Assembly: GCA_030151725.1 (NCBI GenBank)
Contig: JASLDD010000221.1
Span: forward strand, 1-23,911
Length of the DNA: 23,911 nt
Source: Solirubrobacteraceae bacterium
Lineage (GTDB): Bacteria > Actinomycetota > Thermoleophilia > Solirubrobacterales > Solirubrobacteraceae
Reading direction: 5' to 3'
Part shown: in pieces, positions 13,508 through 20,074 of the stretch
Numbering within the stretch: position 1 is the first letter of the stretch
How the letters are laid out: each line of letters starts with the position of its first letter
Notes under the pieces: generated by a model
The model's input: only the letters and a program-made list of their open reading frames with translations
What the model was told of the DNA's origin: nothing
The model's database searches: none
Made by a program: the position numbers and the translations under genes

Positions 13508-14191
13508 TCAGGCGGCGGTGCTGTGGTCGTCCCAGCTCGCCAGTCTCAGCAGCGTGGCGTCGCTGACCCCGCGTCCCCCCACAACACACAGATGCCCATC
13601 GCGTAGCCATGCCACGACATGGCTTCCGCCCTCACGGAGCAGGCGGTAGGGAGTTCCCCGGCGCCAGTGCACCGATCCACCGCTCAGCGTGGGCGAGCTA
13701 CCGGCGACGATCGCATAGCCGACCTGCTGAGCGTGCCTGTCGGTGTAGAAGACCGTGCGCACGAGACGCCCGGCGATGCGATCGGTGCGCGAGCCGCTGG
13801 ATCGCCAGCCGAAGCGCTCTTCCCAGTAGGGGAACGCGACGCCGTCCACGGCGACCGTGAGCTGGGCGCGTTCGCGGGGATCCTCGCTGGGGGCGGCCAG
13901 CGTCGCTGCACGCAGCGTTAGTGCGGCGGCCGTCTTGACGCTCAGCGACGAGGAGCCACCGCTGGAGAGGGTCAGGACGAGGACGATCGCCACGGCTGCC
14001 ACTGCGCCCAGTGTGCCGCCGAAGCGCAAACTGATCCGCGAGCGTTGTGCGGTTCCTGCGCGCAGGCGCGCTCGGGAGCGCTGCTCGATCAGCGCAGAGG
14101 TGCGGCGGTGCAGCTCATCGGGGGCGCGCACATCGATCGCACGGATCAGATCGATCAGCTCAGACTCGTTCTCGGGGGGGTTGGGACTCAT
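13508..14191 (-). CDS. Membrane anti-sigma-like protein
   Basis: The 227-residue protein has a cytoplasmic N-terminus of about 55 residues (helical, ELIDLIRAIDVRAPDELHRR). One membrane segment follows (about 57-75, GGTLGAVAAVAIVLVLTL), then an external domain of about 150 residues ending HLCVVGGRGVSDATLLRLASW. The topology and its position directly after the sigma gene (4-nt gap) indicate an anti-sigma factor that would hold the sigma at the membrane. The zinc-type HxxxCxxC motif is absent, so it is not a ZAS-domain protein. ATG 14191 is chosen over the in-frame ATG at 14275, which would run back into the sigma gene. The signal it senses is unknown. Confidence 0.75.
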   Translation of the reverse strand: MSPNPPENESELIDLIRAIDVRAPDELHRRTSALIEQRSRARLRAGTAQRSRISLRFGGTLGAVAAVAIVLVLTLSSGGSSSLSVKTAAALTLRAATLAAPSEDPRERAQLTVAVDGVAFPYWEERFGWRSSGSRTDRIAGRLVRTVFYTDRHAQQVGYAIVAGSSPTLSGGSVHWRRGTPYRLLREGGSHVVAWLRDGHLCVVGGRGVSDATLLRLASWDDHSTAA

Positions 14192-14195
14192 GTCG

Positions 14196-14765
14196 TCAGG
14201 TGCCTCTACTCCATATGACTCCACTGGGGTTCTTCTCTTCCCGCTCCAGTTTCTTGATTGGCGAAGGCTCTGCATCGGGCTCAGGCGTCAAACGCGCTGC
14301 CACCTGCTTGCGGGCGCGAAACAGGCGTGTCGTCAGGGTCGACTCTCGTACGCGCAGCGCGCGGGCCGCTTCACGGTATGAGAGGCCGAGCACATCCACC
14401 GCAACCAGCGCGAGGCGGAAGTCCTCGGGCAACTGGGCGATCGTCGCATAGACCTCCTGGACCTCGAGCGCCTGCTCCGGGCGGCCCATCGGCTTGGGAT
14501 CTGCGGTCAGCACATCCTCGAGTGCAGCGACCGTCACCGGCCGTCGGGAGGCCGTGCGCAGGCCCGTCAGGAAGGTGTTGCGCAGCACGCGCATCAGGTA
14601 ATAGACCTCGTCCTCGCCGTGGATTACGCGCGGCCGCGAGAGCACCCTCGCAAATGTCTCCTGGACCAGGTCCTCCGCGTCCTCGCGTGAACCGCACAGC
14701 GCCCACGCAGCGCGATAGAGCCTGTCCACGTGCTTGCTCAGGGACTGCGGATCGAGTGTGCGCAT
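14196..14765 (-). CDS. ECF (sigma-70 family) RNA polymerase sigma factor
   Basis: The 189-residue protein has region 2 at about 10-72 (VDRLYRAAWALCGSREDAEDLVQETFARVL, then MRVLRNTF) and region 4 at about 100-158 (EVYATIAQLPEDFRLALVAVDVLGLSYREAARALRVRESTLTTRLFRARKQV), with no regions 1 or 3, as in ECF sigmas. The C-terminal ~30 residues are charged and extra. The frame is open further upstream, to 15176; ATG 14765 is chosen because the sigma fold begins right there. The anti-sigma-like gene follows. Two matching ECF promoters flank the cluster, but none was found upstream of the sigma gene itself. Confidence 0.92.
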   Translation of the reverse strand: MRTLDPQSLSKHVDRLYRAAWALCGSREDAEDLVQETFARVLSRPRVIHGEDEVYYLMRVLRNTFLTGLRTASRRPVTVAALEDVLTADPKPMGRPEQALEVQEVYATIAQLPEDFRLALVAVDVLGLSYREAARALRVRESTLTTRLFRARKQVAARLTPEPDAEPSPIKKLEREEKNPSGVIWSRGT

Positions 14766-15037
14766 GGGCTTTGGGCTCGCTCCGCCCTCAAGATCGACGT
14801 CAGGTGGCGCGATTGCTCCTGCGACTGTAGCGACGCTGCGCGATCTACCCGCTGATTGGACGTGGGAGCAGATCGGTTTGCCCGGCTGAGATCTGCATGT
14901 CACGCCGCGGCGGTTGCATTTGAGAAGTGCGGGAAGGATCTGCGCGGGGCAGCGTCTTGTGTGGTTGACGGCGGACGCTCGTGCTCGCGTATGCGTCTGC
15001 GGGAGGCGGTCAATTCGAGAAAGGTGGGCTGGCGATC
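14766..15037. other. Divergent intergenic region of the ECF island
   Basis: This 272-bp gap separates the divergent sigma and cupredoxin genes. Its only clear element is the plus-strand ECF promoter at 14932-14956. A TANNNT (TACAGT, minus strand 14829-14824) is a weak candidate -10 for the sigma gene, with a ~50-nt leader. AAGGTGG just upstream of GTG 15038 is a plausible ribosome site. Confidence 0.4.
14932..14956 (+). promoter_or_regulatory. ECF sigma-type promoter for the cupredoxin genes
   Basis: GGAA (14932-14935, in GGGAAGGATC) is followed by 17 nt and CGTC (14953-14956, in CGTCTTG). Spacing is identical to the promoter at 13497-13473, and both cores read GGGAA...CGTCT. Transcription would begin near 14963, about 75 nt before GTG 15038. 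Confidence 0.65.
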
Positions 15038-15874
15038 GTGAAACGGTGGGGGCGCAACTTGTTTCTGGTTTGCCTGCTCGGGGTGGGGGTCGCCACGATG
15101 CCGGCGCTGGCCAGCTCGGAAGCCATAAGCAGCATCTCGGCATACGACGAACCAGGTCTCTACGGCCTGCACTCATGGCAGCCTGCGACGGCGACGGTCC
15201 TTGCTGGGGAGGTCGTCAAGTTCACGAATCCCTATAGCGAAGTGCCTCATGGGTTGAAGTTCACGGGTGGTACGGCTGGTGCGACGCCGAGTTGCAGTGG
15301 GATCCCGGCGGCGGCGGGCGAAGCGACGGGTGCCACGAACTGGCATGGGGAATGTACGTTCACCGTGCCTGGGACGTACACGTTCATCTGCACCGTGCAC
15401 CCCACCGAAATGCAAGGCACGGTCACGGTCGAAGCGGATGGAACCACCACAACCACGACCACAGCGCCCACAACCACTACCACGACGACGACGGCGCCGA
15501 TTGCGCCCTCGATGACGCCCGAAGTCCTTTCCTCCTCGCCCCTCCAGGGCAGACCTCTGATCCGCTCCAATCAGCGTGGTAGCTCAGTCAAGGGCTCGCT
15601 GCGAATCTCAGAAGCGGGCAGCGGCGACCGCCTCGAGGTGGACGTGTTCACGCAGGGCGCGTCGCTGGCGAAGCATTCGACACCCGTGAGGGTGGGCCGG
15701 CTTGTGCGCACGTCGGTGGCCGCGGGCAGGACGAGCTTTGTCGTGAAGCTCAGCGTGAGGGCGCGCAGAGCGCTTGCCCACCGCCACCGGCTCGCGCTGA
15801 GCGTGAGGATCGTGCTGACGCCGCCACACGGCCAGGCGACGACGCTCACCCGATCCGTGATCGAGCGTCTATGA
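15038..15874 (+). CDS. Secreted cupredoxin (plastocyanin/azurin-like) protein with Thr-rich linker
   Basis: The 278-residue protein has a signal peptide (KRWGRNLFLVCLLGVGVATMPALA, 2-25). A cupredoxin domain follows (about 40-132) with a full type 1 copper set: His71 (VPHGLKF), Cys118, His121 and Met125 (FICTVHPTEM). Next come a linker of nearly pure Thr (136-153) and a C-terminal beta-rich domain (about 180-278, GSLRISEAGSGDRLEVDVF ... RHRLALSVRIVLTPPHG). Cys86/Cys106 may form a disulfide. It probably binds copper and may carry electrons outside the membrane. GTG 15038 is preferred to GTG 14981 because it starts the signal peptide directly and has AAGGTGG upstream. Its stop overlaps the next gene (ATGA). 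Part of its copper domain is nearly identical at DNA level to the next gene. Confidence 0.85.
   Translation: MKRWGRNLFLVCLLGVGVATMPALASSEAISSISAYDEPGLYGLHSWQPATATVLAGEVVKFTNPYSEVPHGLKFTGGTAGATPSCSGIPAAAGEATGATNWHGECTFTVPGTYTFICTVHPTEMQGTVTVEADGTTTTTTTAPTTTTTTTTAPIAPSMTPEVLSSSPLQGRPLIRSNQRGSSVKGSLRISEAGSGDRLEVDVFTQGASLAKHSTPVRVGRLVRTSVAAGRTSFVVKLSVRARRALAHRHRLALSVRIVLTPPHGQATTLTRSVIERL
15241..15414 (+). repeat. 174-bp near-identical direct repeat, copy 1
   Basis: This copy matches 16092-16265 at 173 of 174 bases; the only difference is A15380 against G16231 (Thr to Ala). It encodes VPHGLKF through HPTEM, the copper-binding core. Identity ends abruptly on both sides. Confidence 0.95.
15443..15496 (+). 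repeat. ACN-codon low-complexity tract (Thr-rich linker)
   Basis: Seven and then eight Thr codons in a row (mixed ACC, ACA, ACG and ACT), separated by Ala-Pro, encode a flexible and probably glycosylatable linker. Confidence 0.8.
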
Positions 15875-17340
15875 CAGGGCGTTTGAAGGGGGCAGCCATG
15901 AGATTGCGCAGGCGTCACCGGTGGCTTGCGGCCACCTTCGTGCTCCTATTTGCGATGCTGCCCTCGCTGGCCAACTCGGAACCACTCCCCATCGAAGCGG
16001 TCGACGAAGGCATCTATTTTCATCACTGGGCCAACGCACAGCAGACGGTGCTTGCAGGCCAGGCGGTGAAATTTGCCAACCCATACATCTCAGTGCCTCA
16101 TGGGTTGAAGTTCACGGGTGGTACGGCTGGTGCGACGCCGAGTTGCAGTGGGATCCCGGCGGCGGCGGGCGAAGCGACGGGTGCCACGAACTGGCATGGG
16201 GAATGTACGTTCACCGTGCCTGGGACGTACGCGTTCATCTGCACCGTGCACCCCACCGAAATGCAGGGAACCATCACGGTCACGAACGGAGAACCGACTA
16301 CGACCACAGACGCCGCGACATCTGTTGGCGAACATGAAGCGACGATCAGAGGGACCGTCAATCCCAACGGGAAGTCCACCAAATATCTGTTCAAGTGGGG
16401 AACCACGGCGTCCTATGGCCAGGAAACCGCAGCACAGTTTGCGGGCGAAGGCATCGCTGCTGTCCCGGTGTCCTTCTCGCTAAGCGGGCTTGCGCCCAGC
16501 ACCTCCTATCACTACAGGCTCGTGGCTGAAAATGAAAAGGGCCCTGCTGAAGGGGTCGACCGAACTTTCACCACTTCCGCCCCGCCAGGACCGCCTACGG
16601 CGAGTACCGGCCAAGCCACGTCGGTGGGCGAAACCAAGGCGACCCTCCCGGGCACAGTCAATCCCGATGGCGAAGCCACGAAATACTTCTTCAGGTGGGG
16701 TACGACTACGGGTTATGGGCAGACCACGGGCCTCTTCTCGGCGGGCGAAGACCATGCGAGCCACTCCGTTGCGACCCTCATCGAAGGTCTCGCGCCCGGC
16801 ACCACCTACCACTTTCAGATCGTGGCGGAAAACAACTCGGGCTCATCACCGGGGGCGGACGGTGAATTCACCACTTCCCTGCAGCCACCATCGCCGAGGA
16901 CATCGACGACGATGACAGCCACCCCGTCGGTCGTCGTCGCTTTGGCTCCGCCGCTCTCGCAGCCGAAGCTGGGCGAACCGTCGGCCGCTGGCGGGAGCTT
17001 GATTGATGGGTTGGTGAAGATCATCGCGCGACTTCACAGATCGGCCCTTCGCGGCTCGATTGGGGTGAGCTCTTTCGGTGCCGGCAGCCGCCTCCAGGTC
17101 AGCGTGTTGGCGAAGGGCTCTGCGCTCACGCGGCGCGGGGGCCCCAGACAGGTGATCGTGGGGCATCTCCTCCGCACATCTGTGCCTGCAGGGATTGTGC
17201 CCTTTGCGATCTCGCTCAACGCCAGCGTCAAGCGCGCGCTCAGTCAGCGCCACCGTCTGGCGCTGAGCGTGAGGATCGTGCTCGCGCCGCCACACGGCAC
17301 GGCGGTGAGCGTCACCCGGAGCGTTGTGCTGCGCGCCTGA
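15871..17340 (+). CDS. Secreted cupredoxin with two fibronectin III-like repeats
   Basis: The 489-residue protein is a paralogue of its neighbour. After a signal peptide (RLRRRHRWLAATFVLLFAML to about residue 35) comes a cupredoxin domain with His77, Cys124, His127 and Met131 as copper ligands. Two FN3-like repeats follow at about 145-236 and 243-336 (each: ATSVGE..AT..GTVNP.G..TKY.F.WGTT..YGQ ... GLAP.T.YH). A Pro/Ser/Thr linker then leads to the same C-terminal domain as the first cupredoxin (about 390-489). The ATG at 15871 overlaps the previous stop (ATGA); ATG 15898 gives a tighter signal peptide and follows AAGGGGG, so it is an equally good start. Glu is often GAA here, unlike neighbouring housekeeping genes. 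A surface or matrix-associated copper protein is inferred. Confidence 0.85.
   Translation: MTGRLKGAAMRLRRRHRWLAATFVLLFAMLPSLANSEPLPIEAVDEGIYFHHWANAQQTVLAGQAVKFANPYISVPHGLKFTGGTAGATPSCSGIPAAAGEATGATNWHGECTFTVPGTYAFICTVHPTEMQGTITVTNGEPTTTTDAATSVGEHEATIRGTVNPNGKSTKYLFKWGTTASYGQETAAQFAGEGIAAVPVSFSLSGLAPSTSYHYRLVAENEKGPAEGVDRTFTTSAPPGPPTASTGQATSVGETKATLPGTVNPDGEATKYFFRWGTTTGYGQTTGLFSAGEDHASHSVATLIEGLAPGTTYHFQIVAENNSGSSPGADGEFTTSLQPPSPRTSTTMTATPSVVVALAPPLSQPKLGEPSAAGGSLIDGLVKIIARLHRSALRGSIGVSSFGAGSRLQVSVLAKGSALTRRGGPRQVIVGHLLRTSVPAGIVPFAISLNASVKRALSQRHRLALSVRIVLAPPHGTAVSVTRSVVLRA
16092..16265 (+). repeat. 174-bp near-identical direct repeat, copy 2
   Basis: Second copy of the block at 15241-15414, offset by 851 bp, with one mismatch. 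Flanking codons encode similar residues but with different bases. Confidence 0.95.
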
Positions 17341-17348
17341 GGCCTCTA

Positions 17349-18107
17349 TTAGGCTGCAGTGGTCGAAACGTCGGCCAGCCACTGTGGCGGAAGCACTCCA
17401 GGAGGGACCTCGCCCGCCTGCGGTCCAAACCAGCTAGTGAGTCCCGCGGCGGGGCGTCGCTCGATCAGGGGTCGAATGTCGCCAATGCTCATCATCAGGC
17501 GGATCGAGCTGCCGATCTGCAGGTCGGCAGCATTGGGCTGCTCGCCGCCGAGCAGGCCTTCGGCGATCCAGCCGTCGATCCGATCCAGCTGGCGCCCGAG
17601 CGCCGCAAGGTCTGCCCGCGCGTTCTCGTCGCGGGCCTTGTTCTTGATCGCCATCACCTTTGCCGTCAGGGGCAGCGCTGGGCGCAGCAGCGCACGCGGG
17701 AGGGGCAGCTTGGCGTCATCCGCGTAGCCCTCCATGGCTGCCGGGTGCCTCAAGAAGGCAGCGTCGATGAGCCTCCGGGGGACGGCCTGCAGGACCTCAT
17801 CGCCCCAGCGCTCTGCCTCGAGCACGCGGGCATATGCGGGATCTCCAGGCGGGGGAAGCAACGGCGGATCGGGCTTTACCGCATCGAGGCGGCGCATGAT
17901 CGCCCGCGACCCCACGAGGCGCTCGCCGTTCAGGCGCATGCCCGGCACGGTCATGCCTCCATAGAGGATCGGGCCAGCCACGAGTTGAACCATGGGCAGC
18001 AGATCCACGCGCTTGAAGTCGATGCCCTTGAGCCTCAACGCCACTTCCACGGCGGCGCACGGATGCGAGCCGGGGAGGACGTACAGCTTGGCGGAACTCG
18101 TGGCCAT
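17349..18107 (-). CDS. Glutathione S-transferase-like protein
   Basis: The protein has 252 residues from ATG 18107. The N-terminal thioredoxin-like GST domain (KLYVLPGSHPCAAVEVALRLKGIDFKRVDL, then TVPGMRLNGERLVGSRAIMRRLD) has the cis-Pro after Val and the SRAI motif that mark this fold. An all-helical C-terminal domain follows, containing NAADLQIGSSIRLM. The thiol donor is unclear: most actinobacteria lack glutathione, so mycothiol or a non-enzymatic role is possible. ATG 18107 is preferred to the in-frame ATG 18122 because a TANNNT (TATGCT) lies just upstream of 18107 and the fold begins there. It is divergent from coaX with 24 bp between starts. Confidence 0.82.
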   Translation of the reverse strand: MATSSAKLYVLPGSHPCAAVEVALRLKGIDFKRVDLLPMVQLVAGPILYGGMTVPGMRLNGERLVGSRAIMRRLDAVKPDPPLLPPPGDPAYARVLEAERWGDEVLQAVPRRLIDAAFLRHPAAMEGYADDAKLPLPRALLRPALPLTAKVMAIKNKARDENARADLAALGRQLDRIDGWIAEGLLGGEQPNAADLQIGSSIRLMMSIGDIRPLIERRPAAGLTSWFGPQAGEVPPGVLPPQWLADVSTTAA

Positions 18108-18117
18108 CGCGCTGCCG

Positions 18118-18125
18118 AGCATAAT
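18118..18125. promoter_or_regulatory. Overlapping divergent -10 boxes (GST-like gene and coaX)
   Basis: On the plus strand CATAAT (18120-18125, five of six matches to TATAAT) lies 6 nt before GTG 18132. On the minus strand TATGCT (18123-18118) lies 10 nt before ATG 18107. Both predict leaderless or nearly leaderless mRNAs from one 8-bp core. Confidence 0.45.
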
Positions 18126-18131
18126 GGTCGC

Positions 18132-18896
18132 GTGCTGCTAGCGGTGGATGTAGGGAACACACAGACTCATTTCGGGGCCTACCGCGACGCGGAGTTGCTC
18201 GAGCACTGGCGCTTTGCGACCGTGCGCCAGTCCACCGCCGATGAGCTCGGTGCGGCACTGCGCAATCTGCTGGAGCTTCGCGGCTATGGCTTCGCCGATA
18301 TCGAGGCCTCGATCGTCTCCTCGACCGTCCCGCAGTTGGAGCCCGAGTGGACAGCAATGGCGAGTCGCTATCTCGGCCACGAGATGCACGCCGTGGGGCC
18401 GGGAACCAAGACGGGGATGGCGATCCGCTACGACAACCCCCGTGAGATCGGCGCCGACAGGCTCGTCAATGCCGTGGCCATCCGTGAGCGGTTTGGCGGT
18501 CCTGTGGTGTGTGTGGACTTCGGCACAGCGACCACCTTCGATGTGGTCTCTCGCGACGGCGAGTACGTCGGCGGCTCGCTCATGACTGGCATCGAGATCT
18601 CCCTCGAAGCGCTCTCAGAGCGCGGTGCGCGACTGCCCAAGGTCGATCTTGCGCCGCCTCGCAGCGTGATCGGCAAGAACACCATCGATGCCATTCGTTC
18701 GGGTGTGGTCTACGGCTATGCCGGCGCCATCGATGCGATCCTGCGGCGGCTGTATGACGAGCTGGGCGAACGCACCGCGGTGATCGCCACTGGTGGCCTT
18801 GCGCGGTTGGTTGTGCCCTACACGGAGGAGATCGAGGAGGTTGACGATCTCCTCACCCTCACCGGGCTGCGTCTCCTGCACGAACGCAACCAATGA
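18132..18896 (+). CDS. coaX: Type III pantothenate kinase
   Basis: The 254-residue enzyme phosphorylates pantothenate with ATP, the first step of coenzyme A synthesis. Motifs of the type III (ASKHA-fold) family are visible: the phosphate loop DVGNTQTHFG at 6-15, GADRLVNAVA at 107-116 with Asp109 as probable base, VCVDFGTATTFDVV at 126-139, GEYVGGSLMTGI at 143-154, and ATGGLARLV near the C-terminus. The GTG start follows the CATAAT box by 6 nt; the frame is open further upstream, but only antisense to the GST-like gene. It heads coaX-dusB(-greA-lysS). In mycobacteria panC-panD precede coaX; here they are absent. Confidence 0.95.
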   Translation: MLLAVDVGNTQTHFGAYRDAELLEHWRFATVRQSTADELGAALRNLLELRGYGFADIEASIVSSTVPQLEPEWTAMASRYLGHEMHAVGPGTKTGMAIRYDNPREIGADRLVNAVAIRERFGGPVVCVDFGTATTFDVVSRDGEYVGGSLMTGIEISLEALSERGARLPKVDLAPPRSVIGKNTIDAIRSGVVYGYAGAIDAILRRLYDELGERTAVIATGGLARLVVPYTEEIEEVDDLLTLTGLRLLHERNQ

Positions 18897-18900
18897 GCCC

Positions 18901-19941
18901 ATGACGCCCGCTCTCACAGACCCCTGGATGCTCGGCTCGCTACAGGTGCCCAACCGCGTGATGCTCGCGCCGCTCGCCGGCATCGGCAACTGGTTCGTGC
19001 GCCTCCAGGCGAAGCGATACGGCGCGGGAATGGCAGTCTCGGAGATGGTCTCCTCGCATGCGATCCACTACGGCAACGAGAAGACGTGCAACGAGATGCT
19101 GAGGATCGACCCACGCGAGCGCGAGCCGGGCGCGCCCGCCGAAGGGGGACCGGTGTCGATCCAGCTGTTTGGCGAAGACCCGGACAGGATGCGCTCGGCG
19201 GCCGCCCATGTGCGGGGGGTGGGGGCAGACGTAATCGACATCAACATGGGCTGCCCGGTTCCGAAGGTGCAGAAGACGGGCGCTGGGGCCGCACTGCTCG
19301 GCGACCCCGAGCGGGCGGTCGCGGTTGCACGCGCGACCGTGGAGGGAGCGGGTGGGACCGACGGAGTGCCCGTCACTGTCAAGCTGCGCTCGGGTCTGCG
19401 CGTGGGCGACGAGAGCGGGTTCGAGCTCGCCCATCGGCTGGTCAACGAGGCGGGCGTGGCGGCGATCGGGTTTCACCCGCGCTCGGCTGCCGTCCACCAC
19501 AAGGGCACCCCCGACTACGAGCTCGCCGCCCGGCTGGTCGAGTCGCTGCCCGCGCCGGTGATCCTGACGGGCGGCTTGAGCGACGCCGACAGCGTGCGCG
19601 AGGCGTTCGCCAGCACCGGTGCCGCCGCCGTGATGCTGGCCCGCGGGGCCCTGGGGAACCCGTGGCTGTTCTCCGAGCTGCTGCACGGTCGTGAGCTACC
19701 GCCAACGCATGAGGAGGTGCTGGCGGAGCTCGACTGGACGATCGACTGCGCCGTCGAGCATCTGGGTGAGGTCCGCGCCACACGTTACCTGCGCAAGTTC
19801 TACCCCTGGTATGTGACTCGCCTGGGGCTCGAGCCGAGCGCCATCAAGCTTCTACAGGAGGCTCTCCAAAGGGCTGAGACTCTGGGACAGGCGCGCCGTC
19901 TGCTCGGCCTCGAGCGCGAGCTTGCGGGCCGCGCTGCCTGA
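18901..19941 (+). CDS. dusB: tRNA-dihydrouridine synthase (DusB-like)
   Basis: The 346-residue FMN enzyme reduces uridines in tRNA D-loops with NADPH. The TIM-barrel motifs are in order: MLAPLAGIGNWFVRLQAKRYGA at about 21-42, SEMVSS, VSIQLFGEDP at 85-94, INMGCPVPKVQKTGAGAALL with the catalytic Cys118, VTVKLRSGLR, GFHPRSAAVHHKGTPDY, ILTGGLSDAD, and the FMN phosphate site VMLARGALGNPWLF. The C-terminal helical tRNA-binding domain is complete. ATG 18901 lies 4 nt after the coaX stop; an ATG at 18893 overlapping that stop is out of frame. The exact paralogue (DusA, B or C) is not certain, but bacterial single-copy types are usually called DusB. Confidence 0.92.
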   Translation: MTPALTDPWMLGSLQVPNRVMLAPLAGIGNWFVRLQAKRYGAGMAVSEMVSSHAIHYGNEKTCNEMLRIDPREREPGAPAEGGPVSIQLFGEDPDRMRSAAAHVRGVGADVIDINMGCPVPKVQKTGAGAALLGDPERAVAVARATVEGAGGTDGVPVTVKLRSGLRVGDESGFELAHRLVNEAGVAAIGFHPRSAAVHHKGTPDYELAARLVESLPAPVILTGGLSDADSVREAFASTGAAAVMLARGALGNPWLFSELLHGRELPPTHEEVLAELDWTIDCAVEHLGEVRATRYLRKFYPWYVTRLGLEPSAIKLLQEALQRAETLGQARRLLGLERELAGRAA

Positions 19942-19945
19942 GGGC

Positions 19946-19976
19946 TTGCAAGCGGCGGGAGACGCCCCGCTATACT
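19946..19976 (+). promoter_or_regulatory. Predicted promoter in the dusB-greA gap
   Basis: TATACT (19971-19976) matches the -10 consensus in five of six bases. TTGCAA (19946-19951) is a possible -35, though the 19-bp spacer is long. Transcription from about 19983 would give a ~90-nt greA leader containing the terminator-like hairpin. Confidence 0.5.
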
Positions 19977-20037
19977 GCTGCGCTCGCCGCAGCCCTCCGG
20001 TCGGCGACGTCCCCGCTCATAGCGGGGTTTTGTGTGT
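19977..20037 (+). terminator. greA leader with alternative hairpins and an intrinsic terminator
   Basis: CCCCGCT-CAT-AGCGGGG (20011-20027) followed by TTTTGTGTGT is a textbook intrinsic terminator. Just upstream are a hairpin GCTGCG-N5-CGCAGC (19977-19993) and a competing pair TCGCCG (19984-19989) / CGGCGA (20002-20007). It may simply end the coaX-dusB transcript, or it may act as an attenuator for transcripts from the TATACT promoter. Confidence 0.7.
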
Positions 20038-20074
20038 CGTACGACCGGACCACCAACCCGCAATCGAGGGTCAC

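Noticed and set aside
14766..14931. Autoregulatory ECF promoter upstream of the sigma gene
   Set aside because: No GGAA-N17-CGTC was found on the minus strand in this region; TTCC (the complement of GGAA) does not occur there.
15443..15496. Thr-codon tract considered as a CRISPR-like or satellite array
   Set aside because: The unit is an irregular ACN codon run that keeps the reading frame and encodes a linker; there are no spacers.
17745..18131. N-terminal extension of coaX to 17745
   Set aside because: The conserved protein begins at LLAVDVGNT right after GTG 18132; the extension is antisense to the GST-like gene.
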